Source: Caballeronia mineralivorans PML1(12) (GTDB taxonomy: Bacteria > Pseudomonadota > Gammaproteobacteria > Burkholderiales > Burkholderiaceae). From it: a DNA stretch of 41,611 nucleotides. Shown here piece by piece: positions 8,801 to 15,107 of this stretch (its first letter is position 1; each line of letters begins with the position of its first letter). The translations under genes and the position numbers were made by a program. The stretch is from assembly GCF_001028175.1 (NCBI RefSeq), contig NZ_AEJF01000219.1:1-41611 (forward strand), in the 5' to 3' direction. Under the pieces are notes generated by a model. It was not told where the DNA came from. It did no database searches and saw nothing but the letters and a program-made list of their open reading frames with translations.

Positions 8801-9901
8801 CGCGTCAATGACGACACCGCGCGGCAGCAGTCCGACGCGCAGCGCAAGGCGGATCAGGCGGCTCAACAGGCGCGCGACATGGAGCTGCGCGCACTGGACC
8901 AGCAGGTGAACGACATGAGTTCGCAGATTGCGCGGCTCACCGCGACGAGCGGTGTGGTGAGACTTACGGCGCAGCCCACACAGACGAGCCGGGACGCAAC
9001 GTTGTTGCCGCAACAATCAACGCTCACGCTGCAATGCGCGAGTGGCACGACGACGCTCAACAACTACAACTTCCCGGAAAGCGCGTCGTTCAACTGGGCG
9101 ATGGCGTCGTGCGGAGACGTTACGCTCAACGTCCAGTTCCCGCGCGTGACCTTGACGAAACGGTGGACAGGTCCGCGCGGGTTCATCGATTTCTTGCGCG
9201 CAACAGCGGATGGTGAGTACCAGTTCGATCTGATGCACTACCCGGACGCGCAAAAGGCGCTTGCCGATGCACACGTCACATGGATCAGGACGCCGTATCA
9301 GCAGGAGGGGCAGGAGGCTTTACTGGTCAATTTCGCGGAAGCCGACAGACTCAGCGCGCAGTTGCAGACACTGACAAGCCGCCGTGCCGCGCTGCAGGAC
9401 GCGGCGGCTCAGGCTGCGGCTAGCGCGGCTCAGATTCCAGTCGACACAATCCCCGATCTCTTCGAACCCATGTCCGATCTTTCGACTCCGGCAACGGTTG
9501 CAGCCTGCTGGAACACCTCGCCGGCGTACCCGGATGGAGAGGGCATCAAGCCGGAAATTGTCCCGCTGCCGTCGAAGCCGCCATTGCCGGTGGTCATGCG
9601 CGCGGTCGCCCCGCAACAACCGGCGCACGATGCCGCACCCGCGCGGAAGGGGCAACAGGCGGGCGGAGCGTTCGACATTCAGGTTGGCGTGTTCGCGGAC
9701 CCGGCTCGCGCAGAGGCGAGTCTGAAGTCGCTGGGTCTGCGCTCCGAGACGACACCGATGCAGGCGCGCAGCGACGGCACGTCGCTGTACATGGTCCGCG
9801 CGCCGGGTTTCGTGGATCGAGCGGAGGCCGCCGCGGCTGCGGGCCAGATAGGACAGGCGCTCGACCTGACACCTATCGTCGTGACCGCGCAACAGAGGTG
9901 A
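5816..9901 (+). CDS. tssM: T6SS inner-membrane protein TssM (IcmF family) with C-terminal SPOR-like domain
   Basis: A 1361-residue protein. Two N-terminal membrane segments (about residues 7-28 and 34-50) are followed by a cytoplasmic NTPase-like domain with an intact Walker A motif GATGSGKT at residues 115-122. A third membrane segment lies near residues 403-425 (VVLAWLVLCVALATLMTLSY), and a large periplasmic region follows. TssM spans the envelope and binds TssJ at its far end. The last 80 residues (about 1283-1361, starting GGAFDIQVGVFADPARAEAS) read as a SPOR domain, a fold that binds denuded peptidoglycan and is not a standard part of TssM. It starts two bases after the tssL stop and is the last gene of the operon seen here. 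Confidence 0.93.
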   Translation: MLKKIARIILGCVLILALAILCWVVALYWDWPLWSGIALFAGVLAAAWLAGRTRRAWLSWRLRRKLLHSSAGAAGVDSIATLDAAWKSGIRLLRRSRLSRMGGALYALPWFLILGATGSGKTTLLTRTRLSSAVRLVSQRQPVEPTQALDWWYFDHSVVLDPAGRISNEGDPDSANGEWQRLLRRFRDSRRREPLNGIVLTISAVSLQNGDLQQLADAGQEARARVDALTRVFEARIPAYVVVTHCDRIPGFVAWGQALPPESRQAPFGVMARGASGGEFVDGVFEGLRERLAEIRIEQGRQGTPDDSAFFFPECIAQIETAVAAYLSPAFDENPYGEVPLLSGLFLTAEVPDGALATGPDRQPAAAPQGWFSHALFDELLPSRRAAYEPLARLRFWQRFLRHRVVLAWLVLCVALATLMTLSYLDSRATLMTVAAREPQAISLCGNLSADLAALGEYGDTIRLLDGRNASLLNRWLPFRSQLVRVSDTFHAKFSAAFEKCALRGGVDAVIGQDLLAVAQRGDDAMIAAYAQHLVRRINLIDAVFAGQPLSALPLPGSELTAIQSMSGAHPSFDAAVPSRFGQLYLDYVRWQGHRDVLSAQRSELRSELTQLSLAARSPSWLVAWADLQGDLAPVTLASFWNIPNRPDLPRIPSAYTTQGYRAISGFLGEVSRASGDTALWRNQRSVFETNFRETLTKTWYRFAVDFDGSRSVLTGEPEWRGALALMLTHEDPYRKLIQAISEVFRNMQKVAPDGPPAPAWAQLAMRLDPLYTASRRETNAPSPSRSAGPLAFFKLANAVGKSVLRPSQVSAFTQVSGARRDMERAGELDQYWGQLATTIEEIEKGSGHALQVAADTYGFSSNASIKEPALIAAARGLDRLESSDVAKAPDDAIVWNLVRGPLAFTLDYVSRSAACTEQKSWEAQVLAPVQGITDPSRLDQALYADNGLVPTFMGGSVNSFVDRDAVRYRPREVMGQRIPFNGLFYAFVSRAQLARVNDDTARQQSDAQRKADQAAQQARDMELRALDQQVNDMSSQIARLTATSGVVRLTAQPTQTSRDATLLPQQSTLTLQCASGTTTLNNYNFPESASFNWAMASCGDVTLNVQFPRVTLTKRWTGPRGFIDFLRATADGEYQFDLMHYPDAQKALADAHVTWIRTPYQQEGQEALLVNFAEADRLSAQLQTLTSRRAALQDAAAQAAASAAQIPVDTIPDLFEPMSDLSTPATVAACWNTSPAYPDGEGIKPEIVPLPSKPPLPVVMRAVAPQQPAHDAAPARKGQQAGGAFDIQVGVFADPARAEASLKSLGLRSETTPMQARSDGTSLYMVRAPGFVDRAEAAAAAGQIGQALDLTPIVVTAQQR

Positions 9902-9940
9902 GTGGTGATGGCGTGCTCAGATGCTCCGCGGCCGCACAGA

Positions 9941-9998
9941 TTTTCCGGATATCAAGTCCTTTTTCTGAAAGACAGCCGGATTGCGCCGGAAGGATACT
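9941..9998 (+). promoter_or_regulatory. Candidate activator box plus promoter, copy A (orphan)
   Basis: TTTTCCGG at 9941-9948, 13 bases, TTTCTG at 9962-9967, then AAAGACAGC at 9968-9976 and GATACT at 9993-9998. AAGACA and GATACT are 18 bases apart and could be the -35 and -10. The layout matches copies B and C in the window base for base in spacing. It points away from tssM into a stretch with no intact gene, so it appears stranded. Confidence 0.6.
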
Positions 9999-10092
9999 TC
10001 GGTCGCGCGACGGTCTGCACGCCATCGCGTTGATCGGCGTGGCACACATACGAACGAAGACGAGCGGTTCGCCGTCGGTGCTCCGTTGATGC

Positions 10093-10236
10093 ATGAAGAT
10101 GACGACGTGCAAGCTTGATCCATTGATTCGGGAGATTCATCGACGCTCAAGCGCAGGGCTTTCCTTTACCTCGCCACGCCGTTCGCCGCGGCGCTGTTTG
10201 CCGGCCAACGGGTGTGGGGACAGCGGGCCGAACAGA
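10093..10236 (+). CDS. Doubtful 47-codon ORF downstream of promoter copy A
   Basis: ATG 10093 is the second of two close ATGs after promoter copy A and opens a 47-residue Ser/Arg/Pro-rich reading (MKMTTCKLDPLIREIHRR...). The latter part overlaps another frame with much stronger GC-rich codon third positions (see the signal-peptide remnant at 10139), so this reading is probably not a functional protein. It could be the fused stump of an effector N-terminus, but nothing supports that beyond position. Confidence 0.15.
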
Positions 10237-10355
10237 TGCTGACGCCAGAAGTCGCCGGCGATCCTGCGGTGGTCGATGCCAGTGCCTTTGGTCAGTCTGT
10301 GGCGCGCTTGGCGACTATATGGGGGCGTTTGACGAAAGGGGGCGACGCCCATTAG
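10139..10355 (+). pseudogene. Remnant of an exported protein with a broken start codon
   Basis: The frame from 10146 reads LKRRAFLYLATPFAAALFAG, a good signal peptide (basic start, hydrophobic core), followed by QRVWGQRAEQMLTPEV, with strongly GC-biased third codon positions as in the flanking core genes. It has no usable start: at 10139-10142 the bases are ATCG, and removing one C would give ATGACG six bases after a GGGAG ribosome site. The frame stops at 10353-10355 without a recognisable domain. I read it as the beginning of a secreted or periplasmic protein gene cut by later rearrangement. The parent family is not identified. Confidence 0.4.
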
Positions 10356-10747
10356 CGGGCCGGTGTCAAGTGAGCAAACAACACCACGACTGCGCAAGCA
10401 GCCGGTTTCGTATTTCAATATCCGATCGCAGTAGCTGATCGCGCCCGTTTCTTCGATTCATGGCTGCGACGGATCGCGCCAGACACCCATCTAGAGATCT
10501 AGCATGCCGTGATGTAATGCACGATTGCCTTGGTGGCGATTGCCACCCCAGAGAAACGTTGGTGCCAGGCGAGGTCCAATGGGTTTCGCAAAACCATGGC
10601 TGTTGTTTGCACAACGCCAGTCAAAGATGGCTCGTCGTCCGGGCGACCCGGTAATCTACAAACAGCCGGTGGAGCAAAGGGATGACCGAATCAAAGCCAT
10701 GGATTCTGACCAGTCAACTTACCGGGCTCATCCCCTTACCCCACCTT
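10356..10747 (+). other. Gene-free stretch
   Basis: No convincing coding frame, RNA or repeat is visible. It lies between the exported-protein remnant and the IS110 fragment and is probably debris left by insertions and deletions. Confidence 0.5.
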
Positions 10748-11149
10748 TTAACCAAAGCCGTGGCTTACTTCAAATGGCTTGTGCTCCCGAAGCATGTGAT
10801 AGCAGGCACGCGCCAGCTTGTGCGCCAGCGCCTTGATCGCGACAATCCCGTTGCGTGCACGTTTCTTGCGCTCATAAAAGCGTCTCGCCTCGGGGCACGT
10901 GCGGATGGCAAAGTTGGCCGCCTCGACGAATGCCCACGCCAGGTACCTGTTACCGTTCTTTGTGTTGCCTTCGCCTTTCTTCCTGCTGTTGCTTTCCCGC
11001 CGGCTATCCACGCAGCGGCAGTACGAACTGAAATTGCCCACATCTGCAAACCGCGAAATGTTTCCAGTTTCCAGCATGATCGTGGTTGCGAGAACAGGTC
11101 CAATGCCTGGAACCGAGTTCAGTAACGCGTAATCCGCAGGAACGTGTGC
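10748..11149 (-). pseudogene. IS110-family transposase, C-terminal fragment
   Basis: Reading leftward from about 11149, the protein has the Transposase_20 domain typical of the C-terminal half of IS110-family enzymes: ALLNSVPGIGPVLATTIMLE, then SSYCRCVDS, KGEGNTKNGNRYLAWAFVEA and RKKRARNGIVAIKALAHKLA. The natural C-terminus is kept (stop at 10748). The N-terminal DEDD catalytic half (about 200 residues) is absent; the homology ends about 40-60 bases before the start of the SRPBCC gene on the other strand. It is therefore an inactive remnant. Confidence 0.85.
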
Positions 11150-11190
11150 GAATGTCCATTTCTTGAAGCATCCCAACTCCAGAGCTGAAA

Positions 11191-11724
11191 ATGACACACG
11201 ATGAACAGTTGAGCACCGCCGACATTGAGCCTGTAATCGCGAGCATCAACGTTCAGGCCACGCCGACCCGCGCGTTCGAGTTTTTCACCGCCGGCATGAG
11301 TCGTTGGTGGCTGCCGACCCAAACGGTCAGTCCATCAAGACCTCTGATCCACCAGGACGATCCTGTCGCTAAAGTCGTACCAGCAATCGAACTACGGGTG
11401 GGCGGTCGCTGGTACGAACGCGCTACCGACGGTAGCGCGTTCGACTGGGGCCGCGTTCTTGTCTGGGAACCACCGAAACGTCTTGTTCTCGCGTGGCAGA
11501 TCGACGCTAAGTGGCATTTCGACCCGACGCTGCTTACCGAAATCGAAGTGCGCTTCGATGCACAAGCCTCGGGGGCAACGGAAGTCAACATCGAGCACCG
11601 CGGGCTTGAACGCTACGGTGCCGCCGCAACTGCTGTGCGCACCGCGCTCGCCTCGTCCGAGGGCTGGAGCGGTCAGCTGAAAGATTTCGCAGCGGCACTT
11701 ACGCAAAGCGAACCTAAACCTTAG
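11191..11724 (+). CDS. SRPBCC (AHSA1-like) family protein
   Basis: A 177-residue protein with the AHSA1/SRPBCC pattern: an early strand with ATPTRAFEFFT, a WW pair (MSRWWLPTQ), VGGRWYERATDGSAFDWGRV, WEPPKRLVLAWQID, and the C-terminal helix (EGWSGQLKDFAAAL). These domains form a deep hydrophobic pocket; many members are small ligand-binding or ArsR-linked proteins, and the ligand here cannot be told. The start codon ATG 11191 lies just after the truncated IS110 fragment, so the natural promoter may have been replaced. The frame is intact and looks functional. Confidence 0.8.
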   Translation: MTHDEQLSTADIEPVIASINVQATPTRAFEFFTAGMSRWWLPTQTVSPSRPLIHQDDPVAKVVPAIELRVGGRWYERATDGSAFDWGRVLVWEPPKRLVLAWQIDAKWHFDPTLLTEIEVRFDAQASGATEVNIEHRGLERYGAAATAVRTALASSEGWSGQLKDFAAALTQSEPKP

Positions 11725-11756
11725 GACGACGGAGCTAGCAGCGAAACGGTCAATAT

Positions 11757-11940
11757 GGGGCAACTTCAGAATTCGGAAAATACCGTACGCCAGCATCCGG
11801 CAAAGCCTTACTGGGCAAGGACGCAATGGAATTACGGCGCAATGTCTCGCGCGCTCTCGCCTCCGAGCAGCAAGTTGTTGATTTTATTGATGGTGCAATG
11901 CGGCTAACGTGCTAATTTTTCCGAATTCTGAAGCTGCCCC
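11757..11940 (+). mobile_element. Tn3-type miniature inverted-repeat element (TIME-like), 184 bp
   Basis: Both ends begin GGGGCA(A/G)CTTCAGAATTC and run on, imperfectly, over about 38 bases into the Tn3-type terminal pattern (left 11757-11794, right 11940-11903). The inside has no transposase, only a 29-codon reading (ATG 11826 to TAA 11915) that ends inside the right repeat. Ends of this kind, without genes, fit Tn3-derived miniature elements moved by a resident Tn3 transposase. No clear 5-bp target duplication is seen (AATAT left, TACAA right). Confidence 0.6.
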
Positions 11941-12044
11941 TACAAGCGCATTTTCGGCAACACCATGAAGGCAGCGAGCGCTGCCGCAGCAGAAAACCGA
12001 GGCGTGGTTCAGTGCGTCTGCACTAAACCGAACGACCAATCTTG

Positions 12045-12127
12045 GAATGCCGGTGTCCGTGAAAATCCAACAAGTAGCGAACATCGGGGCGCTTTGATCA
12101 AATTCTTCTTTATTCAACAACGCCACG
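12045..12127 (-). repeat. IS-end-like segment, copy 1
   Basis: About 83 bases similar to 31440-31521, with a shared core TTGAT(C/T)AAATTCTTCTT and the end (T/C)ATTC(A/G)ACAA(C/T)GCC. Read on the minus strand it begins GGCGTTGTTGAATAAA, like the ends of many IS5-type elements. Here it abuts the broken end of an IS6-type transposase fragment. Confidence 0.45.
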
Positions 12128-12300
12128 CGCGGCCAGCAACTCCTCGACCATGCCCCGACTCAGCGGGAAACGATAGTACAACGATAGTACAACCACACCG
12201 CGTAGCCGATCACATCGGGCGGGAAGCGATAGCCCGCATAGGACAGTGGGTTGTTGGTGGCGATGGGTTCTGCTGGGAGGCTGGTTTCATGACCGACATT
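12127..12300 (-). pseudogene. IS6-family transposase, N-terminal fragment with 11-bp duplication
   Basis: Read leftward it gives NNPLSYAGYRFPPDVIGYAV, then WLYYR, then (after a frameshift) FPLSRGMVEELLAARGV, the classic beginning of one IS6-family transposase branch. An 11-bp tandem duplication (ACGATAGTACA at 12170-12180 and 12181-12191) shifts the frame. The fragment stops at AARGV. The next part of the same enzyme (YETVRRW...) occurs on the opposite strand at 14660, on the far side of the protease gene. Confidence 0.75.
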
Positions 12301-12636
12301 ATCGCCGCATCCACCTCACGCTGCCCGCAAGTTGACAATACCAAAACTTATAGTCCTGTCGTTTTTTTGGGCGATGCGGAATCTCCGAAACGCTAACGTG
12401 TTCATACCTGCACAAGGTCGACAGGTTTGTCATGCGCCAGGCCGTGGAAGATTCCACAGTTGCGTCGACTCGCCGACGGCTTCGCCGTGAAAAACGGCAA
12501 GACTAAAGCATCGCGCCGTTTCGATTTGTTACGCCTGGTTGTTGAAACGGCCGGAGCGGTATGAATACTTCGGAATAGGCTATCGCGCCGCCATGTGCGA
12601 GCTGGTTGATCCTGACTACGATTTAAGGAGAAGGGC
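12301..12636 (+). other. Upstream region of the protease gene, no gene seen
   Basis: No reliable coding frame. A weak partial resemblance to the shared box lies at 12519-12569 (TTTCG, then TTGTTGAAAC 20 bases on, then AATACT), but the -10 spacing is about five bases too short and the half-sites are poor. A strong ribosome site, AAGGAGAAGGGC, ends the region directly before ATG 12637. Confidence 0.4.
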
Positions 12637-14658
12637 ATGGGCCTTGAAATCCTGACGAGGATATTTCCTGTCGAGAAGCCGGCCTCTATTTTTGACGAGG
12701 CGTTCGACGCCACGTTTACGGGCAATTTGTCTACGAAGAACCTTGCCGCGACCGTGTACCGTACTCTCTTCTGCGAGGTCGAAGATACCTACGAGACCAA
12801 TTGTTGCGAGGCCATCGCTCCTGCTGAGCTCGACGCTCCTCCCGAGGGCAGCGCTTCGCCCGAGGCGGACGTTCCTCCCGAGGCTATCGCTTCGCCCGGG
12901 GCCGGCGCTCTCCACGAGCCCGATGCTTCTCTTGAGGCCGGCGCTTCACTCGAAGTGGCCCTTTCCAGCGGGATCGGCGTTTCCCCTAGTACCAGCTCTC
13001 GCTTCAAGGTCTCCGTGAACAACGTGGCGCTCGACTTTGACAGTATTTGCGGTCCCGGCGGTACGGTAGAAGAGAAGGGGCAACTGGCTCTGGAAGGAGT
13101 CGAGAAACTTATCGCGTGGGAGTTTGAGCGGCAAAACCATTCCGCTTCGTTGGCTAAAGTTGCCGCGAAGGAGGTGGCTGCATTGATGCTTAGCGGGGAG
13201 TTTTCCTCTGTTGACGAGAGTGTCATCATCGGGGCGCGTGCAAAAACAGAACTCTCTCCGTTGAAGGTGGTGAGCAGCGGTATGAATATCGCTTTTTTCG
13301 ACGGGTTCATGCTGTTACACAAAACCTCAGGCTGGACGACGATCGATCCCACGCAGGCGAAAGGCGGCAAATGCGAACTGGTGACTGACTTCGCTGTAAG
13401 AATCAGATTAGACCGGTCGTCCAGTATGCGCGAGATTTTCACGCCCAACGCCACGGAAAAATACACGTTGACCGCGGAGCCTGCTTTTTTTCACGTCGGC
13501 GGATTCGCGGTACGTGAGATGACGGGCACGGTTGAACAAAAAGTGCGGGAAAGAGTATTGGAGCTGCTACGGGAAGTACTCGCGGCAATAGGAATCGATT
13601 ATCACGAACGTGCCCCAACGGATATGGACAAGAACGGCATCCACGCGAGTCGCTGTCCAGGCATGACGGACCTGGAAGACAGTGATCGAGAGGCTGCTCC
13701 GAAAGGAGTGATGGCAAGCAGTGTGGGGCCAGGCAAGGTAGTCAGTTATACGGCCTTCGAGATGATAAAGATGTCGCGTGTCGCCGAGCGTCTGCCGTCA
13801 TGGAGCACAACCCACCTTCCCAGGAAACCCGTGGCCAAAACGGCACCGGTCTTACTTGCCACGGATAAAATGGTCCCGACTCCGGAAAATCCCGTCTTGG
13901 TCGAGGAGGAGGACGAAGATGGATTCTCGACGATCCGAGATACGGCAACAGAAGTTGCTTCGTCGCAGGTCAAACCCGAGAATGTCGAGGTCGTACAGCT
14001 TGGCGGCGGAATCAACGCCAGAGGACAGCTGGCGCCTGCCGAAGTGAGGTCCGCAATCACGGCCATGCTTTCCCCATTCGAGGATGGGGGGGCATGGCGC
14101 AAATCGGATGATACGTATGATGCCGGCGTCCCGGCTCCGGCGCCCAAGTTTCTCGTGCGCGCCGATGGGGCTGCCCGTTTGCTCGTATCTTCTCCGGTGC
14201 ACGACCTTGACCCTAAAAGAGAAACTCCGCAACGGCTTGCCGCGAACGGAAATAGATCGATCGATGACGTTATAAAGGACCTAAAGACCGATTATTCTGT
14301 GGGCCCTGTGCGAGTGTTGATTCCCGTCTCGCAGGGCAACAGAACGACCTTCAAGTTTATTCGACGCGCCCATTGGGTTCTACTCGACCTTCAGTTTGAC
14401 AACGGCGTGCTCCGGACGACGAAGCTGTACGACTCCAAGGCGAGCAGTTACACCTACGACGGGACAATGCATGTGCAAAATGCTATGGAACGGGCTGAGG
14501 TTCCCGTAATTCCGGTCGGGTTACATTGCAAGGGAGATCAAGGGTTTCTTGATAACATAAACTGCGGGAGGTTCGTGATCGATTACGTGGAACGTGCGGT
14601 AGCCGGCGGGCGCCTGGGCGACGAGCGTAACGCCGCATTGATCGCGCCGGCGGCCTGA
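12637..14658 (+). CDS. Candidate effector with CE-clan (Ulp1/C48-like) cysteine protease domain
   Basis: A 673-residue protein with no signal peptide or membrane segment. Residues about 58-112 form an Ala/Pro/Glu-rich low-complexity stretch of degenerate 8-12 residue units. The middle is unrecognised. The C-terminus shows the full CE-clan signature: HWVLLDLQF with His579, LYDS with Asp599, DQGFLDN with Gln635 as the oxyanion glutamine, and NCGRF with Cys643 as nucleophile. The order and spacing fit Ulp1/SENP, XopD and SseL-type enzymes that cleave SUMO, NEDD8 or ubiquitin. Such proteins in bacteria are usually injected into eukaryotic cells. The gene is flanked by halves of an IS6 transposase, a sign of transfer. 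Which modifier it cleaves cannot be told, and the family call rests on motif order. Confidence 0.7.
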   Translation: MGLEILTRIFPVEKPASIFDEAFDATFTGNLSTKNLAATVYRTLFCEVEDTYETNCCEAIAPAELDAPPEGSASPEADVPPEAIASPGAGALHEPDASLEAGASLEVALSSGIGVSPSTSSRFKVSVNNVALDFDSICGPGGTVEEKGQLALEGVEKLIAWEFERQNHSASLAKVAAKEVAALMLSGEFSSVDESVIIGARAKTELSPLKVVSSGMNIAFFDGFMLLHKTSGWTTIDPTQAKGGKCELVTDFAVRIRLDRSSSMREIFTPNATEKYTLTAEPAFFHVGGFAVREMTGTVEQKVRERVLELLREVLAAIGIDYHERAPTDMDKNGIHASRCPGMTDLEDSDREAAPKGVMASSVGPGKVVSYTAFEMIKMSRVAERLPSWSTTHLPRKPVAKTAPVLLATDKMVPTPENPVLVEEEDEDGFSTIRDTATEVASSQVKPENVEVVQLGGGINARGQLAPAEVRSAITAMLSPFEDGGAWRKSDDTYDAGVPAPAPKFLVRADGAARLLVSSPVHDLDPKRETPQRLAANGNRSIDDVIKDLKTDYSVGPVRVLIPVSQGNRTTFKFIRRAHWVLLDLQFDNGVLRTTKLYDSKASSYTYDGTMHVQNAMERAEVPVIPVGLHCKGDQGFLDNINCGRFVIDYVERAVAGGRLGDERNAALIAPAA

Positions 14659-14760
14659 TTACGAGACTGTGCGACGCTGGTCGGTGAAGTTCGGCCTGAG
14701 TATCGCCCGGCGCATTCGCTCTACCGCGCTGACCCGGGGCGACAAGTGGCACCTCGACGA
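14659..14760 (+). pseudogene. IS6-family transposase, middle fragment
   Basis: Reads DYETVRRWSVKFGLSIARRI and later RGDKWHLDE, the part of an IS6-family transposase that carries the first catalytic Asp. It begins one base after the stop of the protease gene and is cut after HLDE. It continues in sequence the N-terminal fragment found on the other strand at 12127-12300. Confidence 0.75.
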
Positions 14761-15107
14761 AGGTGTGTCACGAACACAAGCGAAAGCTTGTGGTGCTGTA
14801 CTGAAGATGGGAGTTGGCCTCCCGGAGTCGGCTTACAGGAGCGGGCTTCAAACCGCCCGGTACTGCTGCGTTCAAAAGGCGTGGTGGTGAGCGACCGCGG
14901 AAAAGTCATCCATCAGGGTGGCAGGTACGTGTTGAGAAGATGAGCGAAAGCAAACCGTTCGATGACGCGTCGTTTAGGTGTTAAAGCGCATCTCGTTATA
15001 CAGAAGTCAGGCATCGTCCTCGCGAAGGGCCTAAATGGTGGAGGCGGCATCCATAGTTCGCTGCATTACAATCCAGAGGGTTTTCGCACCTCGGCTCGCC
15101 ATCGCTC
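14761..15107 (+). other. Gene-free stretch
   Basis: No recognisable gene. Short open frames here lack similarity that I can name and the sequence is bounded by two transposase fragments, so it is probably insertion debris. Confidence 0.5.

Noticed and set aside
11965..12396. 143-codon open frame on the + strand
   Set aside because: It runs antisense through an IS6 transposase fragment and an IS-end-like segment and has no protein-like features of its own.
12519..12569. Possible fourth promoter box upstream of the protease gene
   Set aside because: TTTCG and TTGTTG are 20 bases apart and AATACT follows, but the half-sites match poorly and the -10 spacing is about five bases too short. It is below the standard set by the three clear copies.
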